NCBI GenBank assembly: GCA_000493965.1
Contig: AWNV01000006.1
Location: 39,369-103,368 of the forward strand
Reading direction: 5' to 3'
Source of the DNA: Candidatus Aminicenans sakinawicola JGI OTU-1
Lineage (GTDB): Bacteria > Acidobacteriota > Aminicenantia > Aminicenantales > Aminicenantaceae
DNA: 64,000 bases
Shown here: positions 42,128 to 51,209 of the stretch, in pieces
Layout of the letters: every line of letters begins with the position of its first letter
Position numbering within the stretch: position 1 is the stretch's first letter
Position numbers and translations under genes: made by a program
The notes under the pieces: generated by a model
Told to the model about the DNA's origin: nothing
The model's database searches: none
What the model saw: only the letters and a program-made list of their open reading frames with translations

Positions 42128-44977
42128 TTACTCTCTTTTTCTTTCTATAATACCAATTATTCCTGAAAGAACTATGACTGTTGCCAGGAAACAGACCCCT
42201 ACTCCGATAAACAGAGCGCTTCCAAGCTGCCCAAATCCACGGTATACGGAGAAAACCATAGAACCAAAGGCTAACATCGTCGTCAGAGAAGTGAGTAAAA
42301 TAGCCTTTCCGGTGCTGGAAAAAACAGTCCTGATCTTGCCCCTGCCCTCGACGCGCCAGCGATGTACTATATGCACTCCATCGTCAATACCAATCCCAAT
42401 AATCATGGGTAGACCCATTACGCTGACGACTGTAAGCTGCATTCCAAGCAAATGCATAAGGCCTAGCATCCAGAAGACCCCAATTACCAGAGGTATGGAT
42501 GCTATCATGGCGTAGCGGGGTTTGCGATAGTCCAGCCAAAGAAGCAAGAACACCATAACCAGCGTAAGAAGGGCAGAATTTCTCCCGTCGCGGCCTATAA
42601 TATCAATGAGTGCACGGAAAACCGGAGGGAATCCAGTCGCGTTGTCGCTTATTCGCTCGAGGTCATCAGTGAAACGATAGAAAAACTCGGCATTCTGCCA
42701 CATGTTGCTTGCCGGAAACACAGTAACCAGAAACTGTGAGCGGTTTTTGTTGCTGTATCGGTCAAGTATTGATGGGGGTAGATCTTTCATAGAGATCGGT
42801 TCAGTTGCGCACATCTTTATCACCGACTCTTTAAAATAAGGTGCATAGTGGCGCTGGAATTTTGTCAGCCTGACAGAAGTAGTTTTTCGGTCTTCTTTCA
42901 GCCTATCAAGGAGCTCATCAATAATATTTCTTGCATCTGTTTTGTCAGGGTCGCCAACGATTTCCTTACATTTGCTGTCCACCTTGTCTTGACCGCCAAG
43001 AAAAGCCATGTCCTGCATCTCCATCACGTTTAACTTCAACCTTTCGATTTCCTGTTCCAGCACAGGCATTTCATCGACTTCAATGACTGAACGAATTGTT
43101 TTAGAATCCATTGTCTTACGTATTTCACTCAAATAAGGTGTCCTCTTTTGCTGTTGTTCTTGCGATGGAACATAAAGAGATATATCTTCGGTCATAGCTA
43201 CTGTACCCACTTCGCGGTACTCTTCTGCAATTTTTCTGGACTCTTCAACATTATCGACCAGCACCAAAGCATATGCCATACTTAAATCAAACTTATCAAG
43301 CACTATATCCTGAAGTGCTATCGAAGTCAGGCCTTTTGCCTCTATATTCATATAGTTCTGGTCGAAAGTGATATTTAATGCAGACCATACGAGCAGTGCA
43401 GTCACTATTAGCGAGGCTACAATAGTAAATACATAGCCTCGGCTTAGCCTTATGGCAGTACGGCCAAGGAAACGGAAGGAAATATCTCGTTGAACGGATC
43501 GTACAGCCTTTAAACCTTTTTCAAGCCTGCGGTCGATCCTGCGCTCTCGGAGCACAAGCAGTGACGGCAGCAAGAGGAAAGTCGCAGCCAGAATTGCAAG
43601 AAGTCCTGTGCCGGTGACAAGCCCCATCTCTTTCATGCCGCGTGAGCTGCTGATAACCATGGTTAGAAACGCACAAGCTGTGGTCAGGGCGCCGGTCATA
43701 ACACCCTTGCCGCTCTTTAAGAAGGTCTCTTCCATGGCTTCTCTGATTGGTTTCCCAGCAGCGCGGCCTTCAGTAAAACCGGAAATAATATGGATGGAAA
43801 AATCTACTCCAAGCCCAAGAAGGATTACAGCAAACATGGAAGTCATGATATTCAACTGTCCTACAACAACAGCTGCCACTCCAACTGCCCAGAGAGTACC
43901 GATTATTAAGTTAAATACGGCCAGCAGCGGAGCAACCCACATTCTAAACGATACAATTAGCAGGACCAGGATGGCCATCAGGGCAATAATACTGGTAATA
44001 TTTATGCTTTTCTCAGCATAAACCATTTCGTCATGCCCGAGTGGAATCATGCCGGTAAGACCAGCTCGTACATCAGGGAAGGCTTTAAGCACATCATCAA
44101 CAATAGCCTGCACCGTGTCTGTTCCAGAAACCAACAGATCTGCATCAAAAACCGTGAAGTTCGGGATGACATTCAAGATAAGCGCCTTCTTGTCATAAGA
44201 AAGAAAATAAGGCTCTCCCAGCAGCAGTTTATCCACGCTCCTTCGGGCTTCCTCCTCCGTTACAGTGTCACCTTTTGCATACTTTTGCATCAACTTAATC
44301 CAGTTCTCAATGCTGTCAAGAAAAATAAAGGCCTGATCCTCCTTCTCCCTCGTTGAAATAGACTCCTCACGTCCAACATATTCTTTTTCCATGCTGTTAT
44401 TGATGTTAGTCAGTAGACCTGTAAGATTGGGGTTTTTGAATACATCTCTCATATTCTTCAGGTCCTCGGCTTTCATAAGCATAAGGCCGTGATTTCGCAT
44501 AAAATCGACTTCAGTTTTGTAGTCAATACGCTGCACAAGCTTCCTGTTCATCAGTGATCTCAACTCATTGATTTGTGACTCCAAGGAGTTAATTTTTGTC
44601 TCTTTTTCTTCGTCAGCCTTCAGTTTTGCAATTTTTTCCTTCAGTTTGTTAATCTTCCTCGTATTCACAGCATTTTTACTCGTATCCTTAGCATCCAATA
44701 TCCTGGGGACTGCGGTCTCAGCAAACTTTTTTATCCGATCTTCCTCCCCCTGCACAACAATAACAATACTAGAAGCGGTTACAAATTCTTTCACTACTTT
44801 GTCAAATGAAATAGTATGCTTGTCTCCTGTAGGCAAAAGGTCGGACCAGCGCATAGTTAGGGTTAACTGAGTCGCAAAGCCCATAAAAATCAGAGACAGC
44901 ACAAGAACAATAATCAGCATGCGCCAGGGATGATCTGCATGCCATCTAGCCAGATTTTTCAGCATAGTATCACGCAT
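42128..44977 (-). CDS. MMPL/RND-family exporter
   Basis: A 949-aa transporter with the two-fold RND layout: helix 1 near 18-38, a large periplasmic loop containing a coiled coil (about 95-145), helices 2-6 (about 330-480), helix 7 near 515, a second loop and helices 8-12 (about 790-945). Signature segments GLGVDFSIHIISGF and GIGIDDGVHIVHRWR fall in the proton-relay helices. Single-subunit exporters of this type move lipids, hopanoids or hydrophobic drugs; cargo unknown. A possible TetR-gene relic and palindrome lie just upstream. Confidence 0.8.
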   Translation of the reverse strand: MRDTMLKNLARWHADHPWRMLIIVLVLSLIFMGFATQLTLTMRWSDLLPTGDKHTISFDKVVKEFVTASSIVIVVQGEEDRIKKFAETAVPRILDAKDTSKNAVNTRKINKLKEKIAKLKADEEKETKINSLESQINELRSLMNRKLVQRIDYKTEVDFMRNHGLMLMKAEDLKNMRDVFKNPNLTGLLTNINNSMEKEYVGREESISTREKEDQAFIFLDSIENWIKLMQKYAKGDTVTEEEARRSVDKLLLGEPYFLSYDKKALILNVIPNFTVFDADLLVSGTDTVQAIVDDVLKAFPDVRAGLTGMIPLGHDEMVYAEKSINITSIIALMAILVLLIVSFRMWVAPLLAVFNLIIGTLWAVGVAAVVVGQLNIMTSMFAVILLGLGVDFSIHIISGFTEGRAAGKPIREAMEETFLKSGKGVMTGALTTACAFLTMVISSSRGMKEMGLVTGTGLLAILAATFLLLPSLLVLRERRIDRRLEKGLKAVRSVQRDISFRFLGRTAIRLSRGYVFTIVASLIVTALLVWSALNITFDQNYMNIEAKGLTSIALQDIVLDKFDLSMAYALVLVDNVEESRKIAEEYREVGTVAMTEDISLYVPSQEQQQKRTPYLSEIRKTMDSKTIRSVIEVDEMPVLEQEIERLKLNVMEMQDMAFLGGQDKVDSKCKEIVGDPDKTDARNIIDELLDRLKEDRKTTSVRLTKFQRHYAPYFKESVIKMCATEPISMKDLPPSILDRYSNKNRSQFLVTVFPASNMWQNAEFFYRFTDDLERISDNATGFPPVFRALIDIIGRDGRNSALLTLVMVFLLLWLDYRKPRYAMIASIPLVIGVFWMLGLMHLLGMQLTVVSVMGLPMIIGIGIDDGVHIVHRWRVEGRGKIRTVFSSTGKAILLTSLTTMLAFGSMVFSVYRGFGQLGSALFIGVGVCFLATVIVLSGIIGIIERKRE

Positions 44978-44999
44978 TTTTTATTTCCTTTTATTCATT

Positions 45000-45086
45000 T
45001 TATTCATTTCTTTTCAATAATCCAATATAAGCTTCTTTTAACAATTCATCCGCTTGATCAATTGTATAATAATAAATCAATTTGAC
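45000..45086 (-). pseudogene. Short C-terminal remnant, possibly of a TetR-type regulator
   Basis: Minus-strand codons read VKLIYYYTIDQADELLKEAY then IGLLKRNE and stop, 22 bases before the MMPL start; an in-frame stop sits immediately upstream. The helix-like ending next to an exporter gene resembles the tail of a TetR repressor, but only 28 residues remain, so this is speculative. Confidence 0.25.
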
Positions 45087-45096
45087 TCAGTCAAAA
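45081..45096. promoter_or_regulatory. Palindrome TTTGAC-TCA-GTCAAA
   Basis: A perfect 6-bp inverted repeat with three-base centre in A+T-rich sequence (45081-45095), 104 bases upstream of the MMPL exporter start. It has the look of an operator for a dimeric repressor. Confidence 0.35.
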
Positions 45097-45157
45097 TTAT
45101 TACCTTATGCTTACATAGCAGTAGACCCTCCATTTTCTATTTCAATTCAGAGAGATG

Positions 45158-45187
45158 TTGACAAGATTTGCTAATTTAAAATATAAT
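45158..45187 (+). promoter_or_regulatory. Promoter of ssrA
   Basis: Consensus TTGACA (45158-45163), an 18-base spacer and consensus TATAAT (45182-45187). Mature tmRNA starts 15 bases later. Confidence 0.8.
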
Positions 45188-45202
45188 TTATATCTAGGAG
45201 TT

Positions 45203-45549
45203 GGGGGCGAACTGGATTCGACGGAGGTAGTGAGACAAAGGTTGCATGTCGAGGTCCCACCCACCTCGATAAACAGGTGGAACAAAGTAAATGCAGAACC
45301 ACTGCAAGTTGCTGCCTAATAAGTAGGCATGCCGTTTCCCCTGCGTTTTCCTGCGGTGTTTGGGAAGCGTCGACAAGCAGGATAGCAAGCCAGGCAGGTC
45401 CTAAACCTGGTAAGCGAAACAGTATCGGGACTGGTTTCATAGTGTCTTGCCTTTTCAGAAACTGTGGAACAAGATTCAAGAAAAGGATAAACGTGTAGAA
45501 GCCTTATGTTGAATATCTTCGGACGCGGGTTCGATTCCCGCCGCCTCCA
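45203..45549 (+). ncRNA. ssrA: Transfer-messenger RNA
   Basis: One-piece tmRNA of 347 nt that rescues stalled ribosomes. The tRNA-like ends GGGGGCG and CGCCTCC pair (one G-T), GGATTCGACGG follows the 5' end as in known tmRNAs, and the T arm is GCGGG-TTCGATT-CCCGC. The tag frame reads GTA AAT GCA GAA CCA CTG and so on (45287-45316), encoding (V)NAEPLQVAA, followed by TAATAA at 45317-45322. GTA as resume codon is less usual than GCA. The discriminator is A and CCA is not encoded. Confidence 0.95.
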
Positions 45550-45573
45550 TATTGTCAATCTGAGAGGATCAAA

Positions 45574-46428
45574 TTGCATAGCCTTAAAAAGAGAATATTA
45601 ATATTTTCATTGATGTCTTTCTCTCTTGCAATATTTTTCTTCTCGCAAAACCTGCCTTTTATAAAATTATTTGCCATAGATTACTCTGGATACAGTCGTG
45701 TACTGATCGAGTTCTCTTTTCCACTTCAGTCAAGCTTAGAGAAAAAAGGAATAAAAACCATTGTTATTGACCCTGGCCATGGAGGTCTTGAAACTGGAGC
45801 CAAAGGGAAATTTGGATCATTAGAAAAAAACATCACTCTTGCAGTCAGCCTTAAATTGAAGGCTATTGTAGAGCGTATGGGCTATCGTGTCGTCCTTACA
45901 AGAGATAAAGACATCGATGTTTCACTGGAAAACAGGTCGGCTATTGCCAATAACAATAGGGCATATTTATTTATCAGTATCCATGCAAACAGTTCCCCCA
46001 GGAAAAAAGCCCTGGGTTCAGAGACCTATTTCCTCAGTTTAAACGCAACTGACGAAGAAGCAAGGCGCCTTGCTTACATGGAAAATAATTCTGCTACAAT
46101 CGAGGAGAAGATCCAGAGCGAAGATGAGGATAATATCATGATGATTCTGTGGGACATGGCACAGACAGCCTATCTCCAACACAGCAGCCAGCTTGCTGAA
46201 AGCATTCAGATAGAACTCAATTCACTCCTTGGCACAATAAATAGAGGGATTAAACAGGCTCCCTTTAAAGTCCTGACAGGAGTGGCATGCCCTGCTGTGC
46301 TCGTGGAAGTAGCATTTATCTCCAACCCTGAGGAAGAGAGAAAATTGTTAAACGAAGAATTTCAAACTAAAGTTGCCATGGCAATTTATCGTGGTTTGAC
46401 TGATTTTCTTAGAAAATATTCCCAATAA
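45574..46428 (+). CDS. N-acetylmuramoyl-L-alanine amidase (Amidase_3)
   Basis: Exported zinc amidase that cleaves the peptide stem from MurNAc. A signal-type segment (RILIFSLMSFSLAIFFFSQ) precedes a short linker and the catalytic domain (about 60-282) with zinc ligands H69 (DPGHGG), E84 (SLEKN) and H137 (SIHANS), and catalytic E245 (LVEVAFISN). No AMIN targeting domain. The TTG start has GAGAGGATC just upstream. Followed by a GerMN gene, a common peptidoglycan neighbour. Confidence 0.9.
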   Translation: MHSLKKRILIFSLMSFSLAIFFFSQNLPFIKLFAIDYSGYSRVLIEFSFPLQSSLEKKGIKTIVIDPGHGGLETGAKGKFGSLEKNITLAVSLKLKAIVERMGYRVVLTRDKDIDVSLENRSAIANNNRAYLFISIHANSSPRKKALGSETYFLSLNATDEEARRLAYMENNSATIEEKIQSEDEDNIMMILWDMAQTAYLQHSSQLAESIQIELNSLLGTINRGIKQAPFKVLTGVACPAVLVEVAFISNPEEERKLLNEEFQTKVAMAIYRGLTDFLRKYSQ

Positions 46429-46440
46429 TGACACGTAAAG

Positions 46441-47019
46441 ATGGAAATGAAAAGAATTGCTCTTCTCGGACTGCTTCTTATAGTGCTTATCATCTTGATT
46501 GTGATTTTCTTTAGAAGCGGAGGTGAAAAATACAAAAAAGAAGCATATGCGACAACTTCTCCAGCATCGGATCAATTACCAGGAGAAGTTCAAGACTCCA
46601 AAAAGATTATACTTTTTTTCGCCTCAGAAGATGATGCGTTTTTACATCCAGAGGAAAGAGATATCCCCTCAGACTCATCAATTGCCCACCAGGCAAAACA
46701 AATAATTAAAGAACTCATTAAAGGGTCCCAAAACAGTTATATCTTACCTCTGCCCCCGGAAACAAAACTTAGAGAACTTTTTATCACTAAAGAGGGAATT
46801 GTATATGTCGATTTTTCAAGAGAGATTCAAGAAAAACACCTTTCTGGATCTTCTGCTGAAATACTGACAATTTTCTCAATAGTTAATTCCCTTGCATATA
46901 ATTTTAAATCTATAAAAAGAGTCTTCCTTTTGATCGAAGGGAACGAAAGAGAAACCCTGGCAGGACATGTTGACCTGAGCCGACCTCTACTGCCAAGATA
47001 CGATTTAATCGCCGACTAA
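46441..47019 (+). CDS. GerMN-domain membrane-anchored protein
   Basis: A 192-aa protein with an N-terminal membrane anchor (about 5-24) and a GerMN domain (about 55-185: KIILFFASEDDAFL, IIKELIKG, GIVYVDFSREIQE, IFSIVNSLAYNF, VFLLIEGNERETLAGHVDL). GerM in Bacillus helps germination and cortex work, and the domain is thought to bind peptidoglycan or its enzymes; here, beside an amidase in a non-sporulation context, a role as amidase partner is inferred. ATG 46447 is an alternative start. Confidence 0.8.
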   Translation: MEMKRIALLGLLLIVLIILIVIFFRSGGEKYKKEAYATTSPASDQLPGEVQDSKKIILFFASEDDAFLHPEERDIPSDSSIAHQAKQIIKELIKGSQNSYILPLPPETKLRELFITKEGIVYVDFSREIQEKHLSGSSAEILTIFSIVNSLAYNFKSIKRVFLLIEGNERETLAGHVDLSRPLLPRYDLIAD

Positions 47020-47056
47020 TTTTTTTCCTAGATAACAAAATGGAGTATTTCCTTAT

Positions 47057-48361
47057 ATGAAAAAAGTCGCTATTGTCGGTTTTCCTAATGTGGGAAAATC
47101 CACTCTGTTTAATAGGCTCCTAAAAAGAAAGAAATCGCTCGTTCACTCACTACCCGGCATGACACGGGATCAGGTTTCCTCAATATGCAAATTGGATAAT
47201 AAAGAGTTTGTTCTTGTCGATACAGGAGGGTTCTTTGACTCCAAGGGAAACCTGCTTTCTTCTCAAGTAAAAAAGAAAGCTTGGGAAGCATCAAAGGAGG
47301 CCGATATTCTGCTTTTTGTTCTCGATGGAAAGAGAGAACTGCTGCCTGCAGAAGAGGATCTCTTTTTTTCATTAAAAAAATTGAATAAATCCATATTTGT
47401 GATTGTCAACAAGATAGATTCCCCTTACGAAGAGAAAAATCTCGGGGATTTTTTTCGGCTGGGAGAAGAACAAATTTTTGCTATCTCAGCCGAACATAAA
47501 AGAAACCTTGAGTACTTGGAGGAAAACATCATAGATGTCCTTCCCGAACCTTCTTTGGAAAAGAATGACACCGATCCTTTAAAAATTGCAGTTGTCGGCC
47601 GTATTAATGTGGGGAAATCCTCGATAGTCAACCGTTTATGCGGGCAGGAAAAATTGATTGTAAGCGAAATCCCGGGGACAACGAGAGACAGCACCGACAC
47701 TCTGATTAGCAGGAACAAAAAAACATTTTGTCTTGTTGACACAGCAGGCATCCGTAAGCTAAGCCGCACACGTGACAAGAGAGAAAAAGCCAGTATTATC
47801 AAAGCAAAGAAAGATATTATTCAAGCAGATGTAATAAGCCTGATCGTAGACGCACAAGAATGCCCTACACGCCAGGATACAGCTATTGCTCACCTAGCAC
47901 AGGAATCAGGAAAGCCCATGCTAATAGCTTTGAACAAGTGGGACTTAATCCCGAAAGATTCCAAATCGTCTGAAGAATTTAAGAGGAGAATTTTTGAAAA
48001 GTTAGATTTTGTCTCCTATGCTCCACTTCTTTTTATCTCCGCTTTATCCGGCCAGAGGGTAGTAAAGATTCTTGACATTGCTGAACAGGTTTATTCAAAT
48101 GCATGCAAGAAAGTTTCAACATCTAAGCTAAATAATTTCTTATCCTGGATAAATTCAAATCACCCACCTGTCTCAAGGGAAAAAAGGAGAATTAAGATAA
48201 AATATATGACACAAAAGAAAATTCTTCCACCTACTTTTATTCTTTTTACCCATTCAAAATGTTCTCTTGCTCCTTCATACAAGAAGTTTCTTATTCGCCT
48301 TACACATGAAAAATTTGATTACCTTGGAACACCAATCCGTCTGCTCTTGAAACAGAACTAA
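47057..48361 (+). CDS. der: Ribosome-assembly GTPase Der (EngA)
   Basis: Double GTPase for 50S maturation. Two Era-type G domains carry GFPNVGKSTL (about 8-17), DTGGF and NKID in the first, and GRINVGKSSI, DTAGIRK and NKWD in the second, followed by the KH-like C-terminal domain (KKILPPTFILFTHS, FLIRLTHEKFDYLGTPIRL). 434 aa, complete. Confidence 0.95.
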   Translation: MKKVAIVGFPNVGKSTLFNRLLKRKKSLVHSLPGMTRDQVSSICKLDNKEFVLVDTGGFFDSKGNLLSSQVKKKAWEASKEADILLFVLDGKRELLPAEEDLFFSLKKLNKSIFVIVNKIDSPYEEKNLGDFFRLGEEQIFAISAEHKRNLEYLEENIIDVLPEPSLEKNDTDPLKIAVVGRINVGKSSIVNRLCGQEKLIVSEIPGTTRDSTDTLISRNKKTFCLVDTAGIRKLSRTRDKREKASIIKAKKDIIQADVISLIVDAQECPTRQDTAIAHLAQESGKPMLIALNKWDLIPKDSKSSEEFKRRIFEKLDFVSYAPLLFISALSGQRVVKILDIAEQVYSNACKKVSTSKLNNFLSWINSNHPPVSREKRRIKIKYMTQKKILPPTFILFTHSKCSLAPSYKKFLIRLTHEKFDYLGTPIRLLLKQN

Positions 48362-48487
48362 AATCCTTGTTCTTAACCACAACTCTGCCTTTTTTATCCT
48401 TGACTTTAATGCTGTATTCCTTTATAAATCTAGTTTTAAGAGGAATCTTTTTTGACAATATATGACTCGATGATTAAGGAGGTCACG

Positions 48488-49477
48488 ATGTTTCGAAAGG
48501 CTATAAATACTGCTCTATTAATTCTTCTTGCACTGGCCGTTATCTTCATTTCTACAAGCTGCCAGAAACTCAGCATAAACAAGCTGAAGGCAAACTATCA
48601 TTTTACTGCGGCGAATAACAATTTCAGTGATAACCTTTACCGAAAGGCTATAGAAGAATATGAGCTAGCTCTAAGCTATAATCCTGATATAGTTGAAGCT
48701 TACCGTTTTTTAGGAGAAAGCTATAAGAATCTCTATAAGCCAGGAGACGAAAGCGAGGAAAATGAAGAGATAAAAACAAAGGCCCTGGATACTTTGAAAA
48801 AGGCACTTGAAATCGATCCCACTAATAAAGATATTATTTTCTCTTTAGGAGACCTGTACGATAAATTGGGCGATTTTGATAATGCTGAGGCTCTATATCT
48901 AAGTATAATCGAAATGGAGCCAACACATATGGATAACTACTACGTTGTTGCCGGGTTTTATAAAAGGTATGCAGGCGAAAAGGAAGAAATTGGGAAAAAA
49001 GCGGAAGAAATGTACCTGCGAAGAATTGAAACCGATCCTGAAAATCCCGAGGGATATGCTTATTTAGCTCAATACTATGGTGAAAAACAACCAACGCCTC
49101 TATTCGATAAGTCCTTCGATTTGCACAAAAAGATTTTAGAACTAAAACCCGACGATGCCTTGACCTATTATACGATAGGAGTAAACCGTTTTTCCAAGGC
49201 TTACCGCCTCCAGAATGTCCTGTCATTAGAAGAAAGAAAGAAGTTGGCGGATGAGAGTGAAAAGGCCTTGATGAAATCATACGAATTAGACGAAAACTAT
49301 TCATTCACATATTCATATATCAACATGCTTTATAGAAATATACACTCGAAAGTTTATCCAAATAGAGAAAAAAGATATATTGCCGAAGCCGACAGATGGA
49401 ATGAGAAATTCCTGGAACTAAGAAAAAAGGAACAGGAAAGAAAGAAACTAGAGCGTGAATTAAGAGATATACAGTAG
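48488..49477 (+). CDS. TPR-repeat lipoprotein
   Basis: Starting at ATG 48488, which has the perfect ribosome site AAGGAGGT, the protein has 329 aa with a lipoprotein signal (STSC) and TPR repeats (for example NLYRKAIEEYELALSYNPDI and ALDTLKKALEIDPTNKDIIF). A periplasmic-facing scaffold is likely. An upstream TTG at 48452 lacks a ribosome site. No specific partner known. Confidence 0.72.
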   Translation: MFRKAINTALLILLALAVIFISTSCQKLSINKLKANYHFTAANNNFSDNLYRKAIEEYELALSYNPDIVEAYRFLGESYKNLYKPGDESEENEEIKTKALDTLKKALEIDPTNKDIIFSLGDLYDKLGDFDNAEALYLSIIEMEPTHMDNYYVVAGFYKRYAGEKEEIGKKAEEMYLRRIETDPENPEGYAYLAQYYGEKQPTPLFDKSFDLHKKILELKPDDALTYYTIGVNRFSKAYRLQNVLSLEERKKLADESEKALMKSYELDENYSFTYSYINMLYRNIHSKVYPNREKRYIAEADRWNEKFLELRKKEQERKKLERELRDIQ

Positions 49478-49496
49478 AAGATAGTCAATATCTTCT
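49476..49496 (+). terminator. Hairpin between the TPR lipoprotein and rplM
   Basis: AGAAGATA-GTCAA-TATCTTCT is a perfect 8-bp stem overlapping the stop codon of the lipoprotein gene and followed by GTTT. It may end that transcript before the ribosomal-protein operon, although the T tract is short. Confidence 0.4.
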
Positions 49497-49522
49497 GTTT
49501 CTAAGGTTAAAGGTTAATAATA

Positions 49523-49951
49523 ATGAAGACGTTTATCCCTAAAAAAAAGGATATCGAAAAAAAGTGGTGGCTGATTGATGCAGAAGGAAAAATTCTCGGC
49601 CGTCTTGCTACTGAAATTGCAGTCTTGCTGCGCGGGAAGAGAAAACCGGAATTTGTTGATTTTCTAGACTGCGGAGATTTTGTTGTTGTTATCAATGCTG
49701 ATAAGGTTAAGGTAACAGGAAATAAGATGGAACAGAAAAAGTATTACTCTCATACCGGCTACCCAGGCGGGATAAAAGAAAAGAGTCTCAAAGACCTTTT
49801 AGAAAAAAAACCTGAGGAAGCCATTAGAAAAGCAGTCTGGGGGATGATTCCAAAAAACAAGCTCGGACGTTCTGTTTATAAAAAGCTTAAAGTTTACAGT
49901 GGTCCAAATCATCCACACGAAGCACAAAAACCACAGGAACACCAGATTTAG
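49523..49951 (+). CDS. rplM: Ribosomal protein uL13
   Basis: A 142-aa protein with WWLIDAEGKILGRLATEIA at the N-terminus and GRSVYKKLKVYSGPNHPHEA at the C-terminus, the full uL13 pattern. First gene of the rplM-rpsI-rpsB-tsf-pyrH-frr string. Confidence 0.96.
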   Translation: MKTFIPKKKDIEKKWWLIDAEGKILGRLATEIAVLLRGKRKPEFVDFLDCGDFVVVINADKVKVTGNKMEQKKYYSHTGYPGGIKEKSLKDLLEKKPEEAIRKAVWGMIPKNKLGRSVYKKLKVYSGPNHPHEAQKPQEHQI

Positions 49952-49959
49952 GAGGAATC

Positions 49960-50364
49960 TTGAGCTTAATTCAGTATTATGGAACGGGAAAGAGAAAAAC
50001 TGCTGTTGCCAGGGTCTTTTTAAGACCAGGAAAAGGAGACATCACTTTATATGTAAACAAAAGGCCTCATCCATTTAATGAGTTCTTTAATTCAAACTCA
50101 CAGAAGCATATCATCAAGGAGCCACTTCTTTTAACAGGAACAGAGAATAAATTCGATCTGTTTATCCGTATAAACGGGGGCGGAATATCCGGACAGGCAG
50201 AAGCAGTTCGCCTGGGAATTGCAAGAGCATTAATCGAATTCAACATGGAATTAAAACCGTCTCTTAAAAAGGCGGGATTTCTAACGAGAGATTCCAGAAT
50301 TAAAGAAAGAAAAAAATATGGACTTCTCGGCGCACGCAAGGCCCCTCAATATCACAAGAGATAA
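49960..50364 (+). CDS. rpsI: Ribosomal protein uS9
   Basis: A 134-aa protein: YYGTGKRKTAVARVFLRPG, then GGISGQAEAVRLGIARAL and the C-terminal tail KYGLLGARKAPQYHKR that contacts tRNA in the P site. The TTG start has GGAGGA directly upstream. Pairs with rplM as in most bacteria. Confidence 0.96.
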   Translation: MSLIQYYGTGKRKTAVARVFLRPGKGDITLYVNKRPHPFNEFFNSNSQKHIIKEPLLLTGTENKFDLFIRINGGGISGQAEAVRLGIARALIEFNMELKPSLKKAGFLTRDSRIKERKKYGLLGARKAPQYHKR

Positions 50365-50378
50365 GCGGAGGATTAAAG

Positions 50379-51206
50379 TTGATATCAGTAAGCATGAAAG
50401 AACTTTTGGAAGCGGGAGTTCATTTTGGTCACCAGACAAAAAGATGGAATCCCAAGATGAAGGATTATATTTTTGGCGAGAGGAACAAAATCTATATTAT
50501 CGACCTTCAAAAAACAATAAAATCCTTTAAAGAAGCTCTTGAATTTATAAAGAGTGTCGCAGAAAACGGAAAAGATGTCCTGATGGTAGGGACAAAAAAG
50601 CAGGCACAAGATATCATTAAAGATTATGCTCAAAAATGTGAATCCTGCTATGTCAACCAGCGCTGGTTGGGAGGATTACTGACTAACTTTAACGTCATTA
50701 GGGGAAGTGTAGAGAAACTACTGGAATTGGAAGAGATGAAATCGGACGGCCGGTGGGAACTCCTGTCAAAGAAAGAACAGTCCCGGCAGGAAAAAGTTTT
50801 CAGGAAGCTCTCTAAAAATTTGGGAGGAATAAAAAGCATGCTGGAAATGCCAGGTGCAATGTTTGTAATAGATTCGTGTAAGGAACAGATCGCCATTCTG
50901 GAAGCCCAGAAACTCAACATTCCCATTGTAGCAATAGTTGATACAAACGGAGACCCTGAAAATATAGATTATCCAATTCCAGGCAATGATGATGCGGTAA
51001 GAGCCATTGAATTATTCACATCAAAAATAACAGAAGCCATAATAGAGGGCAAAAAAAACAAGATAGAGAACGAACTTCAGGAAATGGAAAAAGAAAGCGA
51101 GGTAACTCCAGATGAAAACCAGATTCCTCCCTCTGAAGAAAAGCCTCCTGCAGAAGCAAACGAAAGCACTTCTGCTGAACAGGAAAAAAAGATAGAGGAG
51201 AACTAA
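50379..51206 (+). CDS. rpsB: Ribosomal protein uS2 with acidic tail
   Basis: The first 225 residues are a normal uS2 (LLEAGVHFGHQTKRWNPKM, RWLGGLLTNF, DTNGDPENIDYPIPGNDDA). A Glu/Pro-rich, probably disordered tail of about 50 residues follows. The TTG start at 50379 has CGGAGG eight bases upstream; ATG 50394 has none. Confidence 0.95.
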   Translation: MISVSMKELLEAGVHFGHQTKRWNPKMKDYIFGERNKIYIIDLQKTIKSFKEALEFIKSVAENGKDVLMVGTKKQAQDIIKDYAQKCESCYVNQRWLGGLLTNFNVIRGSVEKLLELEEMKSDGRWELLSKKEQSRQEKVFRKLSKNLGGIKSMLEMPGAMFVIDSCKEQIAILEAQKLNIPIVAIVDTNGDPENIDYPIPGNDDAVRAIELFTSKITEAIIEGKKNKIENELQEMEKESEVTPDENQIPPSEEKPPAEANESTSAEQEKKIEEN

Positions 51207-51209
51207 GAG

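Noticed and set aside
45171..45579. Several reading frames over the tmRNA gene
   Set aside because: The interval is fully explained by ssrA with paired ends, T arm and tag frame.
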